From Gammaproteobacteria bacterium (GTDB taxonomy: Bacteria; Pseudomonadota; Gammaproteobacteria; Ga0077536): 64,000 bases of DNA. How positions within the stretch are numbered: the stretch's first letter is position 1; each line of letters starts with the position of its first letter. The DNA lies in contig SHZM01000004.1 of NCBI GenBank assembly GCA_009692265.1, positions 26,153 to 90,152 of the forward strand, in the 5' to 3' direction. Positions 1 through 10,743 of this stretch are shown piece after piece. A program made the translations under genes and the position numbers. Under the pieces are notes generated by a model that was given only the letters and a program-made list of their open reading frames with translations, was not told the DNA's origin and did no database searches.

Positions 1-191
1 GCGCCGGGATACCGGTTCCAGTACCAGGTGCCGCCAGGACCGCTGCCTGCTTCGAACGCGCGAACTTTCAAGCCCAGATTACGTAATCGATGCAGCATGT
101 ACAGACCGGCAAAGCCGGCACCGATAACGACCGCATCGTACTCACGGACATTATTTACGCCGGCGTTGGCTGGTTCAACTTCAGAAACCAT
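1..191 (-). CDS. Flavin-containing / Baeyer-Villiger-type monooxygenase, N-terminus only (runs off window edge)
   Basis: Reverse-strand translation [63 protein letters not shown] has the GxGxxG Rossmann motif and [11 protein letters not shown] typical of BVMOs. Confidence 0.85.
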   Translation of the reverse strand, partial: MVSEVEPANAGVNNVREYDAVVIGAGFAGLYMLHRLRNLGLKVRAFEAGSGPGGTWYWNRYPG

Positions 192-273
192 CGAGGTTCA
201 CCATCTGGGTTGTTAGCGCGATCTACGGCGGGCTGCGATAAAGCGATTTAGGCTCACGCCGAATTTACAATTA

Positions 274-522
274 TTAAGCTGAAGTAGGGCAGCCTTGTGG
301 TTTATAGACGCGAGCGCGCGACGGAGGATTGTTCGCTAGTTTGGCGACCGGTCGGATCGGACGGACAACGAGCTCGCCGCCGCAATTCGGGCAAAGACCG
401 CCTAACAACGTCTCGCTACAAGTCGCGCAGAACGTGCATTCGAAGGAACAGATCCGGGCTTCGCGCGAAGCGGGTGGAAAATCCTTATTACAGCATTCAC
501 AATTAGGGCGAAGTTCTAGCAT
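274..522 (-). CDS. DUF1272 family small zinc-ribbon-like protein
   Basis: MLELRPNCECCNKDFPPASREARICSFECTFCATCSETLLGGLCPNCGGELVVRPIRP matches the remembered DUF1272 pattern. Confidence 0.85.
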   Translation of the reverse strand: MLELRPNCECCNKDFPPASREARICSFECTFCATCSETLLGGLCPNCGGELVVRPIRPVAKLANNPPSRARVYKPQGCPTSA

Positions 523-729
523 CGACGGATCCTCCGACTTCAGCAAAAATCGCAACTATTAAGTACGGCTACTGGTGGCCAGTATAGACAGGCCAGGATC
601 ACGATCGCCACATCGCCAAGCCGTGTGACCTGGGTTGGGGTTTGCCCAGGGCGGCATAGCGCCCCATAATCTCCTCGGCGCGACTGTACCTTGAGTCGGC
701 CTGCAACCCTACGCGAGATCGAATTACCG

Positions 730-1233
730 ATGCAACTTCTGAAGTTCATTGCCCTCGGAGCCTTACACTTTGCTTTTGCCTGGAGCGCGGTGAGCGTGAA
801 CGCTGCCGAGCCTGGCGCCACTCCAGCAGCGAGTACCAGCATGAAAATCACCACGTTCTACGCAACTGATTCCGGCGATTCGCGATTCCGGGAGATCGAA
901 ATTCCGCTTTCAGCCTCACGCGACGATGGCTTCGGCCACACACTTCGCCTGTCGAATCCGTATGCCTCCCCGAACGTGCAATTCATCGAACTTCCCGCCG
1001 GCATGGATCAAGATTGGCATAACGCGCCGGCGCGGCAGTTAGTCACCGTGCTTACAGGAACCATCGAAGTGGAGACCACGGACGGCGTGCGCAAACAATG
1101 GCGCGCTGGCGACACGTTTTTACCTGCCGACGTCACTGGCCGCGGTCACCGCACCCGTTGTATCGATGGCGCGGTACGGCTGCTGTTCGCGCCGTTACCG
1201 GAAGGCTTCAATCTTGATACCTGGTCGACCTGA
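730..1233 (+). CDS. Secreted cupin-domain protein
   Basis: ORF 691..1233; signal-peptide-like start at M730 (MQLLKFIALGALHFAFAWSAVSVNAAE) and a cupin-like barrel (GTIEVETTDGVRKQWRAGDTFLPAD). Confidence 0.6.
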   Translation: MQLLKFIALGALHFAFAWSAVSVNAAEPGATPAASTSMKITTFYATDSGDSRFREIEIPLSASRDDGFGHTLRLSNPYASPNVQFIELPAGMDQDWHNAPARQLVTVLTGTIEVETTDGVRKQWRAGDTFLPADVTGRGHRTRCIDGAVRLLFAPLPEGFNLDTWST

Positions 1234-1279
1234 AAGTCGTGGGCAATTCTCGAAGCTAACGTACTGAGTCAGAACCCTT

Positions 1280-1921
1280 ATGAGTACAACTGCGCTGCTT
1301 GAAAATGAGGCCGGGCAACGGGCCTTGCGCGCGGCAGCGCTCGCGACCGGCTTAAAGCCAGGCCGGGATCGCTTCTTATTTCTACGCCACGGTCGCACCG
1401 CCGGTAACATGACACGAGTCTTTCAGCATCCCGACATCCCCCTGTGCGACGAAGGGTTTGGCGACGCCGATGCGGCTGCGCGAAGTCTTAGCGCGGTCGC
1501 GTTCGATCACATCTATGCCAGCGACATGGCACGCGCCTGGCTCACCGCGGGGCGCGTGGCCGCGATGACCAGCAAACCAGTCGCTGTGAAGCTCGCGCTG
1601 CGGGAGCGCTATTTCGGCGATCTCATCGGCACGACGAGCGAGGGCATGGATTGGCGATTCAACCCACCCAACGGCGAGACCATGGATGGATTCATTCAGC
1701 GCACCTTGCGTGGGGTCGCCGAACTGCTTACTCCGGGCCCACTGCCGTTGTTGGTGAGCCACGGTGGAGTGCTGCGCGTACTGTGCGGTGCACTCGATGT
1801 GGATCTCGGCTTGGAACTCACCGCCAACGCGTTGCCGCTCGCGTTCGAGCGTCGCGCTGGCGAGTGGCAGGTGACGGCGTTGATGACGCCTGTCATTCAA
1901 ACGACCGTGGGTGTCGCGTAG
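1280..1921 (+). CDS. Histidine phosphatase family (phosphoglycerate mutase-like) protein
   Basis: FLFLRHGRTAGN (RHG motif) and LLVSHGGVLR. Confidence 0.85.
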   Translation: MSTTALLENEAGQRALRAAALATGLKPGRDRFLFLRHGRTAGNMTRVFQHPDIPLCDEGFGDADAAARSLSAVAFDHIYASDMARAWLTAGRVAAMTSKPVAVKLALRERYFGDLIGTTSEGMDWRFNPPNGETMDGFIQRTLRGVAELLTPGPLPLLVSHGGVLRVLCGALDVDLGLELTANALPLAFERRAGEWQVTALMTPVIQTTVGVA

Positions 1922-2046
1922 GCGCAGGCCTACTGGGCTCTTACGTTAAAACGTAATTGACCTCTCGCATCACGGATCTCAAAAGCCGTTCCGGTCGCAT
2001 AGCGAAAAGCACGGCGTAATCGCCGTTAACTCAACAATAAATTCCG

Positions 2047-2726
2047 ATGGCGCTCAAGAAATCCGAACTCTATTCCTCGCTGTGGGCGAGCTGCGATGAA
2101 TTGCGCGGCGGGATGGACGCGAGCCAGTACAAGGATTACGTGCTGGTGCTGTTGTTCGTCAAATATGTCAGCGACAAATTCGCGGGCCAGCCGTACGCGC
2201 CGATCACGATTCCGCCGGGCGCGAGTTTTGCCGACATGGTCACGCTCAAGGGCAAGACTGACATCGGCGATCAGATCAATAAAAAAATCCTGGCGCCGCT
2301 GGCGCGCGAGAACACTCTCGCCGACTTTCCGGATTTCAACGATCCAAACAAGCTCGGCAGCGGCAAGGACATGGTCGATCGCCTCGGTAATCTGATTTCG
2401 ATCTTCGAGAACCCGGCGCTCGATTTCTCACGCAACCGCGCCGATGGCGACGATCTCTTGGGCGATGCGTACGAATACCTCGTGCGGCATTTCGCGACTG
2501 AGAGCGGCAAGAGCAAGGGTCAGTTCTATACGCCCTCCGAGGTGAGCCGCGTGATCGCGCAGGTTCTCGGCATTCGCTTCGATCCCACCACGAACAACAC
2601 CACGGTCTACGATCCGACCTGCGGCTCTGGCTCGTTGTTGTTGAAGATCGGCGACGAAGCGAGCCACGGCAAGCTGGTGAAAGTCTCGCTGTACGGCCAG
2701 GAAAAGGATAACGCCACCGCCGGGCA
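2047..2726 (+). pseudogene. hsdM: Type I restriction-modification methyltransferase HsdM, 3'-truncated
   Basis: MALKKSELYSSLWASCDELRGGMDASQYKDYVLVLLFVKYVSDKF... through DPTCGSGSLLLK...YGQEKDNATAG, then homology stops before the NPPF catalytic motif. No hsdS or hsdR nearby. Confidence 0.85.
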
Positions 2727-2937
2727 TGGACTAAGACTCGATCCGTTACCAGCCCTATCGGCCAACGTCGCGCGCCAAGACCGAACAACCAACCGGGTTA
2801 CCTGCGCGTAGACAGCGTCTGCCAGGGCGACCAGGACGGGGCCAAGGGTCTCTACCACCTCAATGCCGTGGACTGCGTGACCCAGTACGAGTGCGTGGCC
2901 ACGTGCGAGCGGATCAGCGAAGCCTTCCTGCTGCCGA
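2727..2937 (+). pseudogene. Integrase-type transposase internal fragment
   Basis: Frame-3 translation TKTRSVTSPIGQRRAPRPNNQPGYLRVDSVCQGDQDGAKGLYHLNAVDCVTQYECVATCERISEAFLLPTL resembles the start of a DDE integrase-core domain (xGYLRVDTVHQGDQDG). It is truncated on both sides. Confidence 0.7.
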
Positions 2938-2939
2938 CA

Positions 2940-5275
2940 CTGTCAACAGCGCGTTCTATCCGACCATCGACAACTTTGAACGCGCCCTCAAATTCAGCCA
3001 CGATGAGTCATGCGAGTCCAAGCTAGACAAGCTCGAAGCGCTGGTAGTCGGCAGCTATCGGCGCCCGCTTACTGACGTGCGCTTTATCGCGACAATTCTG
3101 TCGCTGCCGTGCGAAGCGCGCTACGGGCCATCAACGATGACCCCACAACGACAAAAAGACGAAACGATCCGCGCGTTGGTCGATCTGGTCGATGCGGCGG
3201 CACGCCTGCAGCCGACGCTGATGCTGTTCGAAGATGCCCATTGGGCCGATCCGACCAGCCTGGAGGTGTTGGATCTCTTGATTGACCGGATCAGTCACCT
3301 GCCGCTGCTCATGGTGCTGACCCACCGGCCGGAGTTCCAGCCCCGCTGGTCGCACCATGGCCACGTCACGGCGCTAAATTTATCCAAGCTGACCCACGCT
3401 CAAAGCAGTGCCTTGGTGTCGCGACTCACCTACGACAAAGCCCTGCCGGCCGAGTTGCTGGAGCAAATCCTCGCCAAGACCGATGGGGTGCCGCTGTATG
3501 TCGAGGAGGCGACTAAATCCATTCTCGAATCCGGTACACTCAAAGAGGTGGGTGGGCGTTACGCCTACGTCGGCAGCGCGCACACGTTCACCATCCCGGC
3601 GACCTTACGCGACTCGCTGGTCGCGCGCCTCGACCGCGTTCCCGAAGTGAAAGAGATCGCGCAGATTGGCGCGGTGATCGGGCGCGAGTTTAGTTATGAA
3701 TTGATCGCCGCTGTGGCATCCCGCGCCACGCCTGAACTCGATCGCGCACTCGACCAATTGACCGAGTCAGGCCTCGCATTCCGACGTGGGGCGCCTCCCC
3801 ACTCCATCTACATTTTCAAACATGCCCTAGTCCAGGATGCGGCGTACGACTCACTGTTGAAGAGCCGCCGGATATTCCTACATACTGCGATCGCGCGCGC
3901 GCTCGCGGAAAAATTTCCGAGCACCAAAGATACCGAGCCGGAGTTGCTCGCGCATCACCTCACGGCAGCGGGACTTATCGAGCGAGCGGTCCCCATGTGG
4001 CAGAAGGCAGGCAGCATCGCCTTCAATCGCCTGGCACTCAACGAGGCGATTTCGCATTTGAACAACGGCCTCGGCCTTATCAGAAATCAACAAGTGTCAA
4101 CGCGACGTGATGAAGCGGAGCTGGACCTGCGTGTGCTACTGGGTACGGCGTGGATGGCTTTCAAAGGCTGGCAAGCGGAGGAAGTCGCGAGCAACTTACG
4201 GCCCGCGTTGGCGTTGGCTAAAGCCCTGGGGCGCGATGAGCTGCTGATGCCAATCTACCAGGGGCTTTGTATGAACGTTCTGGTCCAGGGGCGTGTGGTC
4301 GAAGCGCTGGACTGGGTCAAGCAGATTCTCGCGCTGGCTGCTTCGACCAATACCCCGGACCTTTTGATCGTCGGGCACATGCAGGCGTCGGTTGTGTACT
4401 CTTGGCATGGCGAGTGGATCACCGCGCGTGCGCATGGTGAGAAGGTTCTCGCCTTGTACCACCCCGATCGACATGGCCATATCGTCAATTCAATCGGCAG
4501 CGATCCGAAAACAGGGGCCGGCATTTATGCGGCCCAATGGAATTGGATGTTGGGCTATCCCGATCAAGCGGTCACGGTCAGCGACGCCAATTGCACGCAC
4601 GCACGTGCGCTTAAACACCCTTTTAATCTCGGCTTCGCGCTCATTGTCGGGGTGTTCGTTTTTGATTACCGTGGCGAACCTGAGGCGCTCATTCGACGGG
4701 TCGAAGAAGCGGAGCAGGTCGGGCGTGACGCCAGCATGCCGTATTTATCGGAAGTTCTTGCGCAGGTAAACAGGGGTATCGCGACGCTACTAGCTGGTCG
4801 AACTGACGAGGGTATCCCGCAACTTCGACGAGCGATGGAGATTTATCAGGCGAACGGCGGCGGAGTTTGGATGCCGTATATACGAGCAGTCCTGGCCGAA
4901 GGCCATGCCCTGAGTGGCGATGTTGAAGCGGGCTTAAGCCTGATCGAAGAAAGTCTCGCGCAGATTGCGCGGCCGGGTTGGGGAGAGCGCTGCCATCTCG
5001 CCGAGGTGTTGCGCCTGAAGGGCTGGATGCTGTCACTTCAAAATGACGTGGCAGGCGCGGAACAGAACTATCTCGCCTCGCTCGACGTCGCGCGCCAGCA
5101 GCAGGCGAAGTCGTGGGAACTGCGCACCGCGACGAGTCTCGCGCGACTGTGGCAAGACCAGGGCAAGGTCCGCGAAGCAGGCGATCTATTGGCATCGCTC
5201 TACGGCTGGTTTACCGAAGGCTTCGACACAAAAGATCTCAAGCAAGCGAAGGCGTTGCTCGATTCCCTCGTATGA
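2940..5275 (+). pseudogene. Adenylate/guanylate cyclase-type AAA ATPase + TPR protein, N-terminus missing
   Basis: ORF 2891..5275. Homology starts abruptly at NSAFYPTIDNFERALKF...SKLDKLEAL, followed by LMLFEDAHWADPTSLEVLDLLIDRI (Walker B-like) and TPRs. The cyclase domain and Walker A are absent. Confidence 0.7.
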
Positions 5276-5344
5276 CCGCGTATTTGATTTCGACTCTCCG
5301 AGGCAGCGTCTACGCTCGCACGAACCCACCGGGTTGGTACCTTG

Positions 5345-7147
5345 CTACCCCAGCAATCGCGTGACCCACTGCCGCGAGTCTTGTGGATCAATCACATCGT
5401 CAAACTCGAAATAGGTCGCGACATTTACTGCCTTACCGTGCTGATACATCTTCTCGACCATACGTTCGAACTCGGCATCGCGCGCGAGGGGATCCTCTAG
5501 CGCGTCGAGTTCGCGCTTGAAACCTAACTTCACCGCGCCTTCGAGCCCCATTGGTCCGAATTCACCCGTGGGCCAGGCGACGGTAAACAACGGTGCCTTC
5601 AGATGACCGCCGACCATCGCTTGTGCGCCTAACCCATAACACTTGCGCAGAATGATTGTCGCGAAGGGCACTTCGAGCTGCGCGCCGACGATGAACAGTT
5701 CGGAGGCGTGGCGCACGGTGCCGCTCTTCTCGGCTTCCGGACCGACCATGATCCCCGGGGTATCGCACAGGAACAGAAGCGGGATCTTGAACGCATTACA
5801 CAGGCGCATGAAGCGGGCCATTTTCTTCGCCCCGTCGCTTTCGATCGCGCCGGCGAGAAACCCTGGATTGTTTGCGACCAGCCCAAGCGGGCGACCTTCG
5901 ATCCGAATGAACGCGGTCACCGCGCCGAGCCCGAAATCGGGACGTAATTCGAGCACCGAACCGGTATCCGCGAGCAGCGTGATCACTTCGCGGATGTCGT
6001 ACATGCGCAATCGGTTCTCCGGGATACAGTGACGCAACGCCCGCTGATCCGCGCATTGCCAATTCTCCACTGAACCCTGGAAGTAGCTGAGGTATTGCTT
6101 CGCCATCGCAACGGCGTGGGCTTCGTCCCTGGCCACGAGATCCACCACGCCGGTGAGCCGTTGCACGGAGATGGGTCCAATGTCTTCGGGCTTGTAAACG
6201 CCGAGTCCGCCGCCTTCGATCATCGCCGGCCCACCCATGCCGATATTCGAGGCTTCGGTCGCGATGATCACATCGCAAATACCGAGCATCGCGGCATTGC
6301 CGGCGAAGCAGCGGCCCTGATTCACCCCGATCAACGGCACCTTGCCGCTTAGGCGTGCGAGGTTCGTGAAGGTTGGGCATTCCAGCCACGACGCAAAAAG
6401 GTTTTCGGTATCGACATCCCCAGGACGGCCCCCGCCGCCTTCGGTGAAGAACACCAGGGGTAAATTCAACTTGCGCGCGAGGTCGATCAACCGATCGGTC
6501 TTGCGATGGTTTTGAAAGCCCTGGGTGCCGGCGAGCACGGTGTAGTCATAGGCCAAGACCACGCAGCGCGCCTTCTCGCCGAAGGCGGTGCCGTTGACGG
6601 TGCCGATCCCGACTACCATGCCGTCGGCAGGCGTGTTGTCGATCAGATCTTCAAGCGAGCGGCGCTTGCGCTGCGCTGCGAGGGTCAATGCGCCGTACTC
6701 GGTGAAACTGCCGGGATCACAGAGATCCGCGACGTTCTCGCGCGCGGTGCGTTGACCTAAGGTGTGACGTTTAGCGACTGCCGCGGGACGTGCGGCGTCC
6801 GAAGTTCGCGCATGACGCGCCAGTGATTCTTGCAGGTCCGGGCGGAGTTGATCTAAATCACGCGCGATCACCTGCGCGGCTTGCACTTCGATGGTCGCGC
6901 CAGCTTGCAAACGCAGCAGCAGCTCGTCCGGCATCACCGTTTGTTCTGGTGCGCACGCGACCAGGGTGATCCGTCCGGCGATGGGCGCGACTACCACGTG
7001 CTCCATCTTCATCGCCTCCAACACGCAGAGCGGATCGCCCGCCTGGACCTGATCCCCTACCGCGACGACGAGTTGAACCACGGTGCCCTGCATCGGGGCG
7101 AGCACGGCTTCGTCCCGCGGGCTCGGATTATTTACGCCATCGGCCAT
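5345..7147 (-). CDS. Biotinyl (BCCP) domain fused N-terminally to an acyl-CoA carboxyltransferase
   Basis: N-terminal lipoyl/biotinyl domain with EAMKMEH, then a carboxyltransferase core (GTAFGEKARCVVLAYDYTVLAGTQGFQNHRKTDRLIDLA...; NNPGFLAGAIESDGAKKMARFMRLC..). Start placed at M7147. Confidence 0.85.
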   Translation of the reverse strand: MADGVNNPSPRDEAVLAPMQGTVVQLVVAVGDQVQAGDPLCVLEAMKMEHVVVAPIAGRITLVACAPEQTVMPDELLLRLQAGATIEVQAAQVIARDLDQLRPDLQESLARHARTSDAARPAAVAKRHTLGQRTARENVADLCDPGSFTEYGALTLAAQRKRRSLEDLIDNTPADGMVVGIGTVNGTAFGEKARCVVLAYDYTVLAGTQGFQNHRKTDRLIDLARKLNLPLVFFTEGGGGRPGDVDTENLFASWLECPTFTNLARLSGKVPLIGVNQGRCFAGNAAMLGICDVIIATEASNIGMGGPAMIEGGGLGVYKPEDIGPISVQRLTGVVDLVARDEAHAVAMAKQYLSYFQGSVENWQCADQRALRHCIPENRLRMYDIREVITLLADTGSVLELRPDFGLGAVTAFIRIEGRPLGLVANNPGFLAGAIESDGAKKMARFMRLCNAFKIPLLFLCDTPGIMVGPEAEKSGTVRHASELFIVGAQLEVPFATIILRKCYGLGAQAMVGGHLKAPLFTVAWPTGEFGPMGLEGAVKLGFKRELDALEDPLARDAEFERMVEKMYQHGKAVNVATYFEFDDVIDPQDSRQWVTRLLG

Positions 7148-7291
7148 GAGTGACTCCACGGATTTGATTTCAGCCTTGCAGTCTACTGGGGGACGCCAAT
7201 TTTGTGTGTGATTGTGGTCATCGCCTGCTCTGGCAATGGGACCGCTCAGTACGGATATACTGCCAGGAACCATCACCAGGAGAACAACCAG

Positions 7292-8170
7292 ATGAGATTG
7301 CGCGACAAAGTCGCCGTCGTGACCGGCGGCGCGAGTGGCATGGGGCAGGCCACGGTTTTACGTTTCCTCGCCGAAGGCGCGAAGGTCGTGATCGCAGACT
7401 TCAACGCCGAGAACGGCGCGAAAACACTCCAGCTCGCAGCCGCTGCCGGGGCCGCCAGCGCGGCCCGCTTCATCAAGATCGATGTGGTCAAGGAAATGGA
7501 TGTGGCCGCGATGATCGAATGCGCGGTGGACGAGTTCGGGCGTCTGGATATCCTCTTCAATAACGCCGGGGTCGGTGGTGCGATCGGGCCGGTGTGGGAT
7601 ATCGAAGAAGACGAGTGGGATTACACCTTCGATGTCCTGGTCAAAGGCGTGTTCTTCGGCATTAAACACGCGACCCGGATCTTGCGTAAACAGAAGCAGG
7701 GCGGCGCGATTATCAATACCGCCTCGGTCGCGGGCTTGTCGGGCGGCTGCGGGCCACTCGCGTATTCGGCGGCGAAAGCGGCGGTGGTCAATCTCTCGCG
7801 TGCGGCCGCCGTGCAACTCGCGCCCGATCGGATCCGGGTTAACGCGATCTGTCCGGGTTTCATCCTGACTGGCCTAACCCAGTCGATGCAGGTGTCAATT
7901 GAAGAAGCCGGCCGGCACCTCGATGGCTTGCAACCGATTCCGGATCACGGCACCGGTGAGGACATCGCTGGCACCGCGCTTTATCTCGCCTGTGACGATT
8001 CTCGTTTCGTGACCGGGGAGGCAATCATCGTCGACGGTGGCCTGACCGCGCTCGGCCCCGATATGTGGCAGCGTTTTGGCGTCCCGCGCGAAGCCACCAT
8101 GTACAAGAGTCGACTCAACAAAGGCACAACCGGCGAAGGCTCCATATCACGTCCACTGAAATCGGATTAA
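7292..8170 (+). CDS. SDR family oxidoreductase
   Basis: VAVVTGGASGMGQATV, NNAG, YSAAK active-site motif, IVDGG. Confidence 0.92.
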   Translation: MRLRDKVAVVTGGASGMGQATVLRFLAEGAKVVIADFNAENGAKTLQLAAAAGAASAARFIKIDVVKEMDVAAMIECAVDEFGRLDILFNNAGVGGAIGPVWDIEEDEWDYTFDVLVKGVFFGIKHATRILRKQKQGGAIINTASVAGLSGGCGPLAYSAAKAAVVNLSRAAAVQLAPDRIRVNAICPGFILTGLTQSMQVSIEEAGRHLDGLQPIPDHGTGEDIAGTALYLACDDSRFVTGEAIIVDGGLTALGPDMWQRFGVPREATMYKSRLNKGTTGEGSISRPLKSD

Positions 8171-8175
8171 CCGCA

Positions 8176-8976
8176 ATGACCTACAGCGACTTTCAATTTC
8201 TAACCTTTGAGCTGCAGGAACACGGTGTGTTGCTGATCACGCTCAACCGCCCCGAGGCTATGAACGCGACCAATGCGCGGCTGCATTGGGAGCTGACGAA
8301 GATTTGGACGGTCGTCCACGAAGATCCCGCGGTACGCGTGGTGGTCGTCACTGGCGCGGGCGACAAGGCGTTCTCGGCCGGCGGCGATCTCGATTGGATT
8401 ACGGAGATGGTCGGTGATGCCGCGAAGATCACCAACACCATGCAGGAAGCAGCTGACATCGTTTATCGCATGCTCGATTGCGATAAGCCGATTATCTCGG
8501 CAATTAACGGAGTCGCGGTCGGCGCTGGCCTGGCGGTCGCGTTGTTAGCGGACGTTAGCATCATGAGTGAAACGGCGAAGATCACCGACGGGCATGTGCG
8601 ATTAGGCGTGGCCGCCGGCGATCACGCGGCGATCATCTGGCCGATCCTCTGCGGGATCACCAAGGCCAAGTACTACTTGATGACGGCGGATTTCATCGAT
8701 GGCAAGGAAGCCGAGCGTATCGGACTCGTGACGTTCTCAGCCCCGGCTGGTGAAGTCCTGGAACGCGCGCTCAAAATCGCGCACAAGCTTGGGGTTGGCA
8801 GCCAACCCGCGATCCGCTACACCAAGAAGTCTCTGAATAATTGGATTCGAATGGCCGGCCCGACGTTCGATAACTCTTTGGCGCTGGAGATGTTGTGCTT
8901 CCTGGGCGAGGACGCGAAAGAAGGTGTGGCGGCGGTTCGCGAGAAGCGTGCGCCGAAGTTTCCGTCGGCGCAGTAG
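8176..8976 (+). CDS. Enoyl-CoA hydratase/isomerase family protein
   Basis: [58 protein letters not shown]. Confidence 0.92.
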   Translation: MTYSDFQFLTFELQEHGVLLITLNRPEAMNATNARLHWELTKIWTVVHEDPAVRVVVVTGAGDKAFSAGGDLDWITEMVGDAAKITNTMQEAADIVYRMLDCDKPIISAINGVAVGAGLAVALLADVSIMSETAKITDGHVRLGVAAGDHAAIIWPILCGITKAKYYLMTADFIDGKEAERIGLVTFSAPAGEVLERALKIAHKLGVGSQPAIRYTKKSLNNWIRMAGPTFDNSLALEMLCFLGEDAKEGVAAVREKRAPKFPSAQ

Positions 8977-9032
8977 CGCAGAGATAGCACATTCGAGAGG
9001 GCTGACCACCGCTAAACGGCGTAGGAGGTTAG

Positions 9033-9446
9033 ATGCGCGGAATTTGGTTCGGCGCGATAAGCCCGCTCTTGATTGCCTGCGACGCGGGCGCGCACGAAGA
9101 CTGCGCCAAACAAGCCGCAACCGAGCTGGTAATCAATTTATCGTTAGGCGTCTATACCGAACGCGCGCAGGTCAGTGCGCCGCTTACACTGAAGATCCCA
9201 ACCGGCTTTGATTCCAACGCGTACGGTGCCTGCCTGAAGATTCAGGGAGTCGAACCGGCCCGCGAAGCCCTGCAGGCAGTCTTCGATAGACAAAACTGCC
9301 AGCGGGTCGCGCGCAGCACCCGCCTGGTGTCAACTTCCGCTACTGGACCGCGCATCGCCGATTCGCTCGATTTTGCCGCCTGCGAGGACTGTCTGAATAA
9401 TCAGATCGAAGTTGAAGTGCTGTCACCGCAGGCGAAGTCTGATTAG
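9033..9446 (+). CDS. Hypothetical protein
   Basis: 137-aa ORF between annotated genes with several Cys residues and no family recognised. Confidence 0.35.
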   Translation: MRGIWFGAISPLLIACDAGAHEDCAKQAATELVINLSLGVYTERAQVSAPLTLKIPTGFDSNAYGACLKIQGVEPAREALQAVFDRQNCQRVARSTRLVSTSATGPRIADSLDFAACEDCLNNQIEVEVLSPQAKSD

Positions 9447-10609
9447 GTCGGAGCGCCGCGCCGGGTAATCAGCGGCCCCAAAACTCCTGACTCGCGAGTG
9501 TCGCGCACCCTCGGCCATCGCGGCAAGCTTCGCGAACACAATTTGCGGGTCCACCGCCGCCTGGCCCACCCAGGTGCCATAGCCACAGTCGCTACCAGCA
9601 ATGACATTCCCGCGCCCGACCAAGTGGGCGAAGCGGCCAATTCCGGGTGTTCGATAAAATTCGTCTTCGATTCGAGCACGCCTGGAATCAACACCTTGCC
9701 TTCCGGCAGTTTCACCGTCTCGAAGACCCTCCACTCGTGCGCGTGGCGCGGATTTGCCGCCTCGAACGAGATGGCGGTGGCGCGGGCTTGAAATACCACC
9801 TCGATAATATCCTTCAACGGTACGTCGCAGTGGTGGGGGCCTTCGTAATTGCCCCAGCACAGATGCAGGCGCATCTGCTCGGGAGCAATGTTCGCGGTGG
9901 CGAAATTCAGTGCTTCGATATGCAACCGCATGCGTTTTCGGAATGCCTCAAGGCTGAGATCCGCACATTGAATATGGCGACCCATGGCCAAATCGGGGCA
10001 ATCAATCTGGAGCACGAAGCCGGCCTTGGCGATCGTTTCGTATTCGTGGCGCATCGCCTCGGCAATCGCGTAGAGATATTGTTCATCACTCGGATAGTAG
10101 TCGTTCTTGAAAAAAAGTGAGACAACGCCGGGCGACGCTGCGCTCATGAAGCCGCGGGTAGCATTCGCCGCGTCCATCGCGGCGCGGAGATTTTCCGCAT
10201 CGACGATCGGTGCGGTGTGATCGTGCACCTTGATAGGGCCATTGCAGCCCGGTGTTTTACGACGCGCGCGACCTGGGTCGCCAAACATGCGTTTTGCCAT
10301 GTCGGGGAATTCGACCAGGTCTTGGTAGATTAGTGGTTGGCTGGTGCCACCGAAGCCTGTGAGGCGATCCTTGATGTAGGTGGCGTAGCTCGGTTTAGAC
10401 AGCTCACCGTCGTTGACGATATCGATCCCGGCCGCGACTTGCTGGTGCACGACCTCGGCTACCGTCGTGACAATCCGCGCCGCGAGCGCCGAACGATCGA
10501 TCGCGATACCTTCCTCTTTCGCGTACATGATCTTGATCAGATCTTCGGGACGCGGGAGGCTCCCTGTATGGGTGGTCAAAAATCGATCGACACTGCGGAA
10601 CATAGTCAT
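9423..10609 (-). pseudogene. Cobalamin-independent methionine synthase (MetE C-terminal)-like protein, frameshifted near the 3' end
   Basis: MTMFRSVDRFLTTHTGSLPRPEDLIKIM...VLIPGVLESKTNFIEHPE in one frame; the expected IGRFAHLVGRGNVIAGSDCGYGTWVGQAAVDPQIVFAKLAAMAEGA is in another (ORF 9423..9860). Confidence 0.85.
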
Positions 10610-10743
10610 TCTCGGGTTGAGTGCGCGCGGAGTATCCACTCCGCGGTCCGTCCCGATCAATGCTCATGTCACCACCGCGTCGCATTGCTGCACGACCGCG
10701 TGCGCGGTAGTCTCAGCCTCCATTGATAGTTTTTGAGGTACTT

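Noticed and set aside
2047-2811. Functional type I restriction-modification system
   Set aside because: HsdM is truncated before its catalytic NPPF motif, and no hsdS or hsdR is present.
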